Assembly: GCA_910586775.1 (NCBI GenBank)
Contig: CAJUJN010000017.1
Span: 6,832-70,831, forward strand
Reading direction: 5' to 3'
Origin: an uncultured Acetatifactor sp.
Lineage (GTDB): Bacteria; Bacillota; Clostridia; Lachnospirales; Lachnospiraceae
Length of the DNA: 64,000 nucleotides
Shown here in pieces: positions 9,396 to 17,149 of the stretch. Under the pieces are notes generated by a model, which saw nothing but the letters and a program-made list of their open reading frames with translations, was not told the DNA's origin and searched no databases. Positions within the stretch are counted from its first letter, which is position 1, and each line of letters starts with the position of its first letter. Made by a program: the position numbers and the translations under genes.

Positions 9396-9951
9396 ATGAT
9401 ATCCAATCTGAGCTATCTTCTGGTACTGGCGGTACTGGTGAGCGGATTCTTTCGTTTTTCTATCGGACGACTGGGGACTGAGAGACTGCCGGCAAAGGCG
9501 CTTGCCCGGCTGGGGGGCGTGCTTGCGGTTTCCGTGGCGGGTATTTTTGTCAATCCTGTGGGAAAGCGGATATTTCTATATCCTTATGAGCAGATGGGGG
9601 AAGAAGACATGCTCAGGTATATTTCGGAATGGGCGGCTCCGGACGCCAAGAATCCGGTGCAGCTGATGCTGTTTTTTGTACCGGTATTTCTGACGGTGGC
9701 GTCGATGTTGCTTTCCCCAAAGAGAATTCGGCTGATTGACTTTATCTTTATGCTGTTTTTTTATCTATTTTTCAGAAGTGTCCGTTTTATCGCTTTGTAT
9801 TTGTTGGCGACGCCGTTCTGGGTATCGGAAAAATATTGGTTTGACGGCACCGCTTTATGCTTATTTGAATAGCCGGCCGGAATGTTTTGTGAAAATCAGG
9901 GAAGAGGAAGGCGTGGCTTATTACGAAAACCGGAAAAAGCCGGAAATATAG
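9396..9951 (+). pseudogene. Remnant of a PMT/GT39-like membrane glycosyltransferase
   Basis: The intact frame 9396-9872 encodes 158 residues with three or four membrane helices. It includes FVNPVGKRIFLYPYE, YISEWAAPD and a membrane segment with FRSVRFIALYLLA. This order (NPxG, EW, then RSxRFIALF) matches the middle of roughly 500-residue PMT-like membrane glycosyltransferases, whose N-terminal catalytic loops are missing here. A +1 shift near 9855 would continue as APLYAYLNSRPECFVKIREE to 9951, which looks like the usual C-terminal end of such enzymes. I read it as a gene with its front half deleted and its end frameshifted. A genuine small membrane protein of 158 residues is the alternative. 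Confidence 0.45.
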
Positions 9952-9972
9952 CAAAAAACTGTAATGAAAGTG

Positions 9973-10001
9973 TTGACATTTCCCAAATTCTGGCCTATAC
10001 T
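9973..10001 (+). promoter_or_regulatory. Consensus sigma-A promoter of the rimP-nusA-infB operon
   Basis: TTGACA (9973-9978), 17-base spacer, TATACT (9996-10001). Transcription would start near 10008, giving a leader of about 230 bases before rimP. Confidence 0.8.
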
Positions 10002-10030
10002 AGAAGCAGTTTGATGATGATGAAAGTATG

Positions 10031-10053
10031 AGAGTGGCTTCCGAGCCACTCTT
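10031..10053 (+). promoter_or_regulatory. Leader hairpin in the rimP 5' untranslated region
   Basis: Perfect 9-bp stem AGAGTGGCT / AGCCACTCT with a TCCG loop, beginning about 23 bases after the predicted transcript start and followed by TTAATT. It could be an attenuator-like or mRNA-stabilising hairpin. The downstream T run is too weak for a confident terminator call. Confidence 0.5.
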
Positions 10054-10236
10054 AATTGTATGTTGGAAATATTTTAGACGGCCAGTAACCGAGGATTCGG
10101 TGGGGCAGAAGTTTTTACTGCATGCAGGGGCGGCTAATGTGCATTGGTTTTGCTGCATATGCATCGGATTTACTGCACATGACCCTGCCTTTAATTCATA
10201 CACAGCCGGCTATATAAAATTTCAGGGAGGATTGAT

Positions 10237-10701
10237 ATGTCCCGAAGAGAAGAATACGAAACAAGAACGGAACGGCTGCTGCAGCCCATTGCGGAAGCAA
10301 ACAGCGTGAATATCTATGATGTGGAATACGTGAAGGAAGGCAGCGACTACTACCTTCGCGCGTATATTGACAAACCGGAGGGCGTGAACATCCAGGACTG
10401 TGAGAATGTGAGCCGCCGCCTGTCCGACGAGCTGGACAGGGAAGATTTTATCCGGGATGCGTATATTCTGGAGGTCAGCAGCCCCGGGTTGGGCCGTACC
10501 CTGAAGAAGGATAAGCATCTGCAGGCGAGTATCGGACAGGATGTGGAGATTAAGCTATTCAGGCCCGTGGATAAGTGCAGAGTGTTTTGCGGGGTGCTGG
10601 AGGGTTTTGATGCAGAACAGGTCACGCTCAGGAACGGGGATACAGCCATTATACTGAAACGTACGGACATAGCCGTGATTCGGCTGGCGATTGATTTTTA
10701 G
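10237..10701 (+). CDS. rimP: Ribosome maturation factor RimP
   Basis: 154 residues, the usual RimP length. RimP binds the free 30S subunit and helps its late assembly. Family hallmarks are visible: an N-terminal alpha/beta domain with VEYVKEGSDYYLRAYIDKPE and NVSRRLSDELD, then YILEVSSPGLGRTLKKDKHL, and a C-terminal SH3-like domain (ITLKRTDIAVIRLAIDF-like ending). AGGGAGG about 6 bases before ATG 10237 supports the start. It is the first gene of the operon, transcribed from the promoter at 9973, with nusA 104 bases downstream, the standard firmicute order. Confidence 0.95.
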   Translation: MSRREEYETRTERLLQPIAEANSVNIYDVEYVKEGSDYYLRAYIDKPEGVNIQDCENVSRRLSDELDREDFIRDAYILEVSSPGLGRTLKKDKHLQASIGQDVEIKLFRPVDKCRVFCGVLEGFDAEQVTLRNGDTAIILKRTDIAVIRLAIDF

Positions 10702-10805
10702 ACACTTTGTCCGCTCCGGGCGGACATCGGGACAGGATTTGAAAGCATTTTCTTTCAGACCTGATTCTGGAGACGATTTGGCGAAGAGCCGGAATGGAGG
10801 AAATG

Positions 10806-12125
10806 ATGAACAAGGAGTTAATGGAAGCGCTTGACATTTTGGAAAGGGAAAAGGAGATCAGTAAGGAAACCTTATTTGAGGCAATTGAGAATTCACTGCT
10901 GACTGCCTGCAAGAATCATTTTGGCAAGGCGGACAATGTGCATGTTGAGATTGACAGGGATACCTGCGATTTCCTGGTGTATGCGGAGAAAGAGGTCATG
11001 CCTGCCGAGGATGATGTGGAAGACCCCTGCCTGCAGATTTCCCTGGACGATGCCAGGGAGATTTCTTCCCGGGCAAAGGTCGGCGACATGCTCCATGTGG
11101 AGATCAAGTCCAGAGAGTTCGGGCGTATTGCCACCCAGAACGCCAAAAATGTTATTCTCCAGAAGATCAGAGAAGAAGAGAGAAGCGTAATCTATAACCA
11201 GTACTATGAAAAGGAAAGAGATGTGGTGACGGGCGTGGTTCAGCGCTACCTGGGCAAGAATGTCAGCATTAATCTGGGTAAGGCGGACGCCATGCTGAAC
11301 GAAGGAGAACAGGTAAAGGGAGAGGTTTTCCGGCCCACGGAGCGTATCAAGGTATACATCCTGGAGGTGAAGAATACACCCAAAGGACCGCGTATCAATG
11401 TGAGCCGTACCCATCCGGAACTGGTGAAGAGGCTGTTTGAGTCTGAGGTTACGGAGATCAGAGACGGTACCGTGGAGATCAGGAGTATTGCCAGGGAGGC
11501 GGGAAGCCGTACCAAGATTGCCGTGTGGAGCAATAACCCAAATGTAGACGCGGTGGGTGCTTGCGTGGGTATGAACGGTGCCAGGGTAAACGCCATCGTG
11601 GATGAGCTGCGCGGGGAGAAAATCGATATCGTAAACTGGGACGAGAATCCAGGTAATCTGATACAGAATGCGCTGTCTCCCGCCAAGATTGTAGCCGTAT
11701 TTGCGGATCCGGACGAAAAGACGGCGAAGGTGGTGGTTCCCGATTACCAACTGTCCCTGGCAATCGGCAAGGAAGGGCAGAATGCAAGGCTTGCGGCCAG
11801 GCTGACCGGCTATAAGATCGATATTAAATCGGAGACACAGGCCAAGGATGCTCCGGGCTTCCGCTATGAGGACTACATAGAGGAAGTCTATGGGGAGTAC
11901 GAGGACTATGAAGGATATAATGAAGGCGGCTATGAAGAGTACGGGAAGGCAGACGGTCAGGAAGAAAGCCTGACGGAGTACGAAGCAGAAGATACTGTGG
12001 ATACGTATGAGGAATACACTGCGGATGAAAACTCCGATGCGTATGAGTCAGAGGAGGAAGCAGAGGAATTTGACGCCTATGAGGAGAAGATGATCGCCGA
12101 AGATGCCGATATATATACAGAGTGA
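10806..12125 (+). CDS. nusA: Transcription termination/antitermination factor NusA
   Basis: About 439 residues from ATG 10806. This start is preferred over in-frame ATG 10794 and 10803 because GGAGG (10796-10800) sits 5 bases before it. NusA binds RNA polymerase and nascent RNA, affecting pausing and termination. The order is an N-terminal polymerase-binding domain (MNKELMEALDILEREKEISK), an S1 domain (EKERDVVTGVVQRY), and KH1/KH2 domains (VGACVGMNGARVNAIVDEL, SLAIGKEGQNARLAARLTGY). The C-terminus carries an unusual acidic, Tyr/Glu/Asp-rich tail of roughly 85 residues instead of the proteobacterial acidic repeats. It lies between rimP and ylxR as in most Firmicutes. Confidence 0.95.
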   Translation: MNKELMEALDILEREKEISKETLFEAIENSLLTACKNHFGKADNVHVEIDRDTCDFLVYAEKEVMPAEDDVEDPCLQISLDDAREISSRAKVGDMLHVEIKSREFGRIATQNAKNVILQKIREEERSVIYNQYYEKERDVVTGVVQRYLGKNVSINLGKADAMLNEGEQVKGEVFRPTERIKVYILEVKNTPKGPRINVSRTHPELVKRLFESEVTEIRDGTVEIRSIAREAGSRTKIAVWSNNPNVDAVGACVGMNGARVNAIVDELRGEKIDIVNWDENPGNLIQNALSPAKIVAVFADPDEKTAKVVVPDYQLSLAIGKEGQNARLAARLTGYKIDIKSETQAKDAPGFRYEDYIEEVYGEYEDYEGYNEGGYEEYGKADGQEESLTEYEAEDTVDTYEEYTADENSDAYESEEEAEEFDAYEEKMIAEDADIYTE

Positions 12126-12283
12126 GAAGCAGCGTATGTGCTGTTGAATGGCATGGAGGATGCGGGTTGCAATAAGATGGAACATCAGTATGGAATATCG
12201 CCCGGGCAGCGGGATAAAAAGCAGCAGTCCGGAGCGGGGAAATGTAGCTGAATACGGGTTCCTGACAAGGAGTAAACGATTGT

Positions 12284-12556
12284 ATGGCAAAGAAGGTTCC
12301 TTTGAGGCAGTGTGTAGGCTGCGGTGAGATGAAGGGAAAGCGGGACATGATGAGAGTCCTGAAAACAGCCGAAAATGAGATATGTCTGGATGTAACAGGC
12401 AAGAAGAACGGAAGAGGCGCATATGTTTGTAAGAGCAGAGAATGTCTGCTGAAGGCAAGAAAGAACAAAGGCCTGGAGCGTTCGTTCAAAATGAGTATTC
12501 CCGGAGAGGTATACGATACTTTGGAGGAGGAATTTAATAAGCTTGAGGCAGAATAA
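12284..12556 (+). CDS. ylxR: YlxR family RNA-binding protein (RnpM)
   Basis: 90 residues. The N-terminal signature PLRQCVGCGEMKGKRDMMRV and the GRGAYVCKSRECL segment are diagnostic of YlxR. In Bacillus, recent work links this protein to RNase P RNA (name RnpM); it is a small basic nucleic-acid-binding protein. AAGGAG stands about 12 bases before ATG 12284. The nusA-ylxR gap (158 bases) has no clear terminator, so the operon continues. The end overlaps the start of the L7Ae-like gene by 14 bases. Confidence 0.93.
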   Translation: MAKKVPLRQCVGCGEMKGKRDMMRVLKTAENEICLDVTGKKNGRGAYVCKSRECLLKARKNKGLERSFKMSIPGEVYDTLEEEFNKLEAE

Positions 12557-12863
12557 GGTTTTATCGCTTCTGGGAATGGCCATGAGAGGACGCAATCTGG
12601 TCAGCGGTGAATTTCAGACCCTGGAGGCAATCAGGAAAGGCTCCGCCATGCTGGTAATCATAGCGGAGGATGCGTCGGATAATACCAGAAAGTTGTTTGC
12701 CGATAAATGCTCCTATTATGAAGTCCCGCTCAGGTATTACGGGACAAAGGAGATACTTGGCAGGGCAATCGGAAAAGACTTTCGGTCATCATTGGGCGTA
12801 TGTGAAGCGGGATTAGCGGATGCGATTATGAAACAACTGGAAGAGGAACAAAGCGCCGTTTAA
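12543..12863 (+). CDS. ylxQ: L7Ae/YlxQ family ribosomal-like RNA-binding protein
   Basis: 106 residues, starting at TTG 12543 inside the 3' end of ylxR; GGAGGAGG in the ylxR coding sequence lies upstream. It belongs to the L7Ae/L30e-like fold: NKVLSLLGMAMRGRNLVSGE, then LVIIAEDASDNTRKLFADKC and LGRAIGKDFRSSLGV. Members bind kink-turn RNA. YlxQ is always found between ylxR and infB, but its cellular role is poorly defined. Translation is probably coupled to ylxR. Confidence 0.9.
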   Translation: MRQNKVLSLLGMAMRGRNLVSGEFQTLEAIRKGSAMLVIIAEDASDNTRKLFADKCSYYEVPLRYYGTKEILGRAIGKDFRSSLGVCEAGLADAIMKQLEEEQSAV

Positions 12864-12882
12864 GGCAGAAATGGAGGAAAGC

Positions 12883-15800
12883 ATGGCGAAAGTAAAGGTA
12901 CATGAACTCGCTAAGGAACTAGAGGTGCAAAGTAAAGATATTCTGGGCTTTTTGCAGGGAAAGGGAATCGAAGCAAAGGCTGCACAGAGTTCTATAGATG
13001 AAGAAGCCTCACAGTTGGTGCGGAAGGCTTTCGGTAAGGGCGCGAAGAGTGCCCCCGAGAAGGCGGAAGCACCTCAGAAGAAAGATAATATAAAGGAAGG
13101 AGCGCCGAAAGCTGCTGTGAAAGAGACTTCCAAAGCTGCAAAACCGACAGAGGCACCGTCAGGCGACGTGCCGAAAAAGAAAAAGACAATTATATTTGTG
13201 AGCAACCCGCAGAATTCGAAGATGCAGGGACAGCGCCCGGCTCAGGGCGGAAACAACGGCGGTAAACGCCAGGGGCAGAATCAGGGCGGTCAGAACAGGT
13301 CTCAGGGCGGAAGGAACGAGCGGAATGACCGCCGTGACAGAAATGACCGTAAACCTCAGGTACAGCCTACCGTGCGCATCAAGCCGCTGACACCGCCGTC
13401 GCCCACACCCTCCGTTCAGATGGTGCCTCCCAAGCCTCAGCAGCCCAAGGCGCGTCCGGAACAGGCGGAAGCACGCAGACAGCAGGCAGCTGCGGAAGAG
13501 CAGCGGGTACAGGCACAGAGCGTTTCGAATGAGAAGGCTGTGACTGAGAAGCCTCAGGCTGAAAAACTTCAGAGTGAAAAAGTACAGAGCGAAAAGCCTC
13601 AAATTGAAAGAAGCCAGGCTCAGAATACTGTAAGCGAGAAACCGAAGAATGACCGCGCTCAAGGCGAGCGTTCTCAGGGGGAACGCAGCCAGGGAGGCCG
13701 TTCCCAGGGCGACAGGATGCAGAATGAGCGTCCTCGCAGCGACCGCGCTCAGGGCGAGCGGTCTCAGGGAGACAGAAATACGGCAGACAGACCCAGAAGA
13801 GACAGGAACCAGAATGAGCGTTTCCAGGGCGAACGTTTTCAGGGCGGAAGAAATCAGGGAGAAGGCAGCAGCCAGGACAGACCGGCAAGGACGGGACGTT
13901 ACCAGGGAGACCGCTCTCAGGGCGGATATTCTCAGGGGGCTGCAGACGGCCGTGACAGCCGCAGCCGCGACAACCGTAGTTATGGCAGCACTTACGGCGG
14001 CCAGGGAAACAGACAGGACAGAGGACAGTTCCAGTCAAGAGGAGGCAGCGGACAGAATGGCAGACCTCAGGGAGACAGACAAAGCGGATTTCAGAGAGGC
14101 GGCAGGCCGGGTACTGTGGGTGCTGCAGGTGACCGTCGCGGTCCGGGCGCTGGCCCGGGTGCTGGGCGGAATTTCAATGGTAGCCCGCGCGACGGCAGAA
14201 GCGCTGGAGGACCGGGAGGTGGATTCCGAGATAATAAACCGGGTAAGAGCTTTGCAGGAGAGACTCCGGGTAAGGATATGGAGAAGAAGCGCGAGGAAGA
14301 AAAGAGACGGGCTAACAGCCAGGAGAAAGGCAAGCGCTCCAAAAAAGACCATATTTATGAGGAGGATGATGCAGCCAGGAAGAAACCCGGCAGATTCATC
14401 AAGCCTGAGAAGAAGAAAGAGGAAGTGGCAGAGGAAGTCATTAAGGTAGTGACATTACCTGAGATGATTACCATCAAGGATTTTGCCGACAAGATAAAGA
14501 TACAGCCTTCCGTTATTGTGAAGAAGCTTTTCCTGGAAGGCAAGATTGTGACAGTGAATCAGGAGATTTCCTATGAAGAGGCAGAGAATATTGCCATGGA
14601 ATACGAAATCCTCTGTGAGAAGGAAGTCAAGGTTGATGTAATCGAGGAACTGCTGAAGGAGGACGATGAGGATGAAACCGCCCTTCAGGAGAGACCGCCT
14701 GTTATCTGTGTTATGGGGCATGTTGACCATGGTAAGACTTCCCTGTTGGATACCATACGGAAGACCCATGTCACAGACAGAGAAGCCGGAGGCATCACAC
14801 AGCATATCGGTGCTTATACTGTAACCGTGAGCGGAAGGAAGATTACTTTTCTGGATACTCCCGGCCATGAGGCATTTACGGCCATGCGTATGCGCGGAGC
14901 CAATTCCACAGACATCGCAATCCTGGTGGTGGCAGCGGACGACGGTGTTATGCCGCAGACGGTAGAAGCTATCAGCCATGCAAAGGCAGCGGGCATTGAA
15001 ATTGTTGTGGCAGTGAATAAGATTGATAAGCCATCTGCAAATATTGAGAGAGTAAAGCAGGAGCTGACGGAATATGAACTGGTAGCCACCGACTGGGGCG
15101 GAAATACGGAGTTTGTTCCTGTTTCAGCCAAATCCGGTGAGGGAATTGACGATTTATTGGAAACCATCCTGTTGACTGCCGATATTATGGAGCTGAAGGC
15201 AAATCCGAACAGGCGTGCCAGAGGTCTGGTTATCGAGGCTGAGCTTGACAAGGGACGCGGTCCTGTGGCTACGATTCTGGTGCAGAAAGGTACGCTGCAT
15301 GTAGGAGATTTTGTCTCTGCAGGGGCATGTAACGGCAAGGTCAGAGCAATGATTGACGATAAGGGCAGAAGGGTGAAAGAAGCTACACCTTCCATGCCTG
15401 TTGAAATTTTGGGATTGTCAGATGTTCCCAGCGCAGGTGAAGTGTTCCTGGCGCATGAAAATGATAAAACTGCGAAATCCTATGCAGAGACCTACCTTGC
15501 GCAGAATAAGGAGAAGATGCTGGAGGAGACCAGGAGCAGGATGTCCCTGGATGATCTGTTCTCCCAGATTAAGGAAGGCAATCTGAAGGAGCTGAATCTG
15601 ATCGTGAAGGCGGATGTACAGGGCAGCGTGGAGGCTGTGAAGCAGTCGCTGCTGAAGCTTTCCAACGAAGAGATTGTGGTCAAGTGTATCCACGGCGGTG
15701 TAGGTGCTATCAACGAATCCGACGTGACACTGGCAAGCGCATCCAATGCCATTATAATCGGCTTCAATGTAAGGCCGGATTCCACGGCGAAGGCTACGGC

Positions 15801-16191
15801 TGAGCGTGAGGGTGTAGACGTCAGACTGTACAAGGTCATCTATCAGGCCATCGAGGATGTGGAAGCTGCCATGAAGGGTATGCTGGATCCCGTATTTGAG
15901 GAGAAGGTTATCGGCCATGCCGAGATCAGACAGATATTCAAGGCCTCTCAGATCGGTAATATTGCAGGTTCCTATGTGACGGACGGTATCTTCCAGAGAG
16001 GCTGCAAGATCCGCATTACCCGTGCGGGCGAGCAGATTTACGAGGGTGGCCTGGCATCCCTGAAACGGTTTAAGGATGATGTGAAGGAAGTGAAGGAAGG
16101 CTTCGAGTGCGGACTTGTGTTCGAAGGATTTGATAAGATTCAGGAATTTGATGTGGTTGAGGCTTATATTATGGTCGAGGTACCACGCTAA
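12883..16191 (+). CDS. infB: Translation initiation factor IF-2
   Basis: About 1102 residues from ATG 12883 (MAKVKVHELAKELEVQSKDI); the in-frame ATG 12871 contains the GGAGG that serves the later start. IF-2 is the GTPase that brings initiator tRNA to the 30S subunit and promotes subunit joining. A long, low-complexity N-terminal region rich in Gln, Gly, Arg, Ser and Asp (about residues 100-460) precedes the IF2-N domain. The G domain follows (GHVDHGKT near 611, DTPGHEAF, NKID, SAKSGEGI), then domains II, III and the C-terminal fMet-tRNA-binding domain. It is longer than most IF-2 proteins because of the expanded N-terminus. Confidence 0.96.
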   Translation: MAKVKVHELAKELEVQSKDILGFLQGKGIEAKAAQSSIDEEASQLVRKAFGKGAKSAPEKAEAPQKKDNIKEGAPKAAVKETSKAAKPTEAPSGDVPKKKKTIIFVSNPQNSKMQGQRPAQGGNNGGKRQGQNQGGQNRSQGGRNERNDRRDRNDRKPQVQPTVRIKPLTPPSPTPSVQMVPPKPQQPKARPEQAEARRQQAAAEEQRVQAQSVSNEKAVTEKPQAEKLQSEKVQSEKPQIERSQAQNTVSEKPKNDRAQGERSQGERSQGGRSQGDRMQNERPRSDRAQGERSQGDRNTADRPRRDRNQNERFQGERFQGGRNQGEGSSQDRPARTGRYQGDRSQGGYSQGAADGRDSRSRDNRSYGSTYGGQGNRQDRGQFQSRGGSGQNGRPQGDRQSGFQRGGRPGTVGAAGDRRGPGAGPGAGRNFNGSPRDGRSAGGPGGGFRDNKPGKSFAGETPGKDMEKKREEEKRRANSQEKGKRSKKDHIYEEDDAARKKPGRFIKPEKKKEEVAEEVIKVVTLPEMITIKDFADKIKIQPSVIVKKLFLEGKIVTVNQEISYEEAENIAMEYEILCEKEVKVDVIEELLKEDDEDETALQERPPVICVMGHVDHGKTSLLDTIRKTHVTDREAGGITQHIGAYTVTVSGRKITFLDTPGHEAFTAMRMRGANSTDIAILVVAADDGVMPQTVEAISHAKAAGIEIVVAVNKIDKPSANIERVKQELTEYELVATDWGGNTEFVPVSAKSGEGIDDLLETILLTADIMELKANPNRRARGLVIEAELDKGRGPVATILVQKGTLHVGDFVSAGACNGKVRAMIDDKGRRVKEATPSMPVEILGLSDVPSAGEVFLAHENDKTAKSYAETYLAQNKEKMLEETRSRMSLDDLFSQIKEGNLKELNLIVKADVQGSVEAVKQSLLKLSNEEIVVKCIHGGVGAINESDVTLASASNAIIIGFNVRPDSTAKATAEREGVDVRLYKVIYQAIEDVEAAMKGMLDPVFEEKVIGHAEIRQIFKASQIGNIAGSYVTDGIFQRGCKIRITRAGEQIYEGGLASLKRFKDDVKEVKEGFECGLVFEGFDKIQEFDVVEAYIMVEVPR

Positions 16192-16194
16192 GGA

Positions 16195-16233
16195 GTTCTA
16201 CTAAGGCAGGAAAGTACCCTGCCTAAGTAGAAC
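16195..16233 (+). repeat. Long inverted repeat just after infB
   Basis: Arms at 16195-16210 and 16218-16233 pair over 15 of 16 positions (GTTCTACTAAGGCAGG against CCTGCCTAAGTAGAAC), loop AAAGTAC. No T run follows, so it is more likely an RNA-processing or stability hairpin than a simple terminator. Confidence 0.7.
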
Positions 16234-16246
16234 TAGACCTTAGCGG

Positions 16247-16268
16247 AAAAAATGCCGGGGCATTTTTT
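16247..16268. terminator. Possible bidirectional terminator between infB and rbfA
   Basis: AAAAAATGCC / GGCATTTTTT is a perfect inverted repeat (16247-16256 with 16259-16268) with a 2-base GG loop as drawn, so the central pairs probably open. A run of A on one side and T on the other suits either strand. If it works, it would reduce transcription into rbfA. Confidence 0.55.
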
Positions 16269-16415
16269 CGGCCTTGCGGCGGGGCAGTTGGCCTTGCGGC
16301 GAAGGATTGGTTCTGCGGCGGGGCAGCTGGCCTTGCGGCGAAGGATTGGTTCTGCGGCGGGGCAGTTGGCTTTGCGGCGAAGGATTGGCCTTGCGGGGGG
16401 CAGTTGGTCTTGCAG
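16269..16415. repeat. 39-bp tandem repeat (about 3.5 copies) upstream of rbfA
   Basis: A unit running GGGCAGTTGGCCTTGCGG then CGAAGGATTGGTTCTGCGGC recurs with GGGCAG starting at 16282, 16321, 16360 and 16398 (periods 39, 39, 38). The copies differ at only a few positions. The block is G-rich on the + strand and open in several frames by composition, not because it is coding. The first rbfA codon is 66 bases after the repeats end. Confidence 0.85.
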
Positions 16416-16480
16416 CATGGGACCAGATATGGCAGTGTTCCGCTTTTGTGCGGAGCCGGGATTGTTTTTATAGGTGGTGT

Positions 16481-16945
16481 ATGAGAAAGAACAGTGTGAA
16501 AAATACCCGTATCAACGGGGAAGTGCAGCGTGTGCTGGCGGAGGTAATCCGGGGAGAGATCAAGGATCCCCGGATCAGCCCCTGGACCAGTGTGGTGTCC
16601 GTGGAGGTGGCTCCGGACCTGAAGAGCTGTAAGGCGTGGATCAGTGTGTTGGGCGATGAGGAAGTGCGGAAATCCACACTGGAGGGACTGAAGAGCGCGG
16701 AAGGCTTTATCAGGAACAGGCTGGCGAAAGTGGTGAATCTGCGTAATACGCCGGAGATTGCCTTTTTGATGGATCAGTCAATTGAGTACGGTGTCAATAT
16801 GGCGAAGAAGATTGACGAGGTCATTGCACAGGATGATGAAGTGGCAAGAAACCGGGAGGACATGGAAGAAATATCTGCGGATGACAATGAACGGGAGGAA
16901 CCGGAAGAAATATCTGCGGATGACGAAGAGGACGATACAGAGTAG
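16481..16945 (+). CDS. rbfA: Ribosome-binding factor A
   Basis: 154 residues from ATG 16481 (MRKNSVKNTRINGEVQRVLA). The open frame extends upstream through the tandem repeats, but the family start and a GGTGG site 4-8 bases upstream favour 16481. RbfA binds the 30S subunit near the 5' helix of 16S rRNA during cold-sensitive maturation. The KH-like core is clear: EVIRGEIKDPRISPWTSVVS, then APDLKSCKAWISVLG and LRNTPEIAFLMDQSIEYG. The C-terminal 30 residues carry two copies of an acidic EEISADD motif, an extension beyond the core family. Confidence 0.94.
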   Translation: MRKNSVKNTRINGEVQRVLAEVIRGEIKDPRISPWTSVVSVEVAPDLKSCKAWISVLGDEEVRKSTLEGLKSAEGFIRNRLAKVVNLRNTPEIAFLMDQSIEYGVNMAKKIDEVIAQDDEVARNREDMEEISADDNEREEPEEISADDEEDDTE

Positions 16946-17149
16946 GCCGCAGAAACTGATTATTGGGTGAGCCGGTATCAGGATGAGATGAGGTCGGATT
17001 TCTTGCCTGCAAAAATGATGTGAAGATATAGTATGAAAAGTTTACGGAAAAGTTGCGGAAAACTGTCAGAAAGAGATTAGGTATGGCAGTTTGGGAGGAA
17101 ACGGATGCCTGGTGTCCGGACGAAGATTATGTGAAGGGAAAGTGAGCAG

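Larger units (their letters stand above)
9873..10236. other. Gene-free stretch upstream of rimP
   Basis: Besides the possible glycosyltransferase tail up to 9951, this region contains one consensus promoter (9973-10001), one compact leader hairpin (10031-10052) and several near repeats of TGCAT between 10119 and 10185. No further reading frame is convincing. Confidence 0.5.

Noticed and set aside
16247..16415. CRISPR array in the infB-rbfA gap
   Set aside because: Repeats are directly adjacent 39-bp units without unique spacers, and no cas gene is present.
16233..16473. Short frames through the 39-bp repeats on both strands, including a 69-residue N-terminal extension of RbfA
   Set aside because: They are open because the repeat unit is a multiple of three and lacks stops; RbfA homologues start at the MRKNSVKNTRI methionine.
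17082..17144. 20-codon frame (MAVWEETDAWCPDEDYVKGK) just before nrnA
   Set aside because: It has no ribosome binding site of its own and is too short to judge; probably chance.
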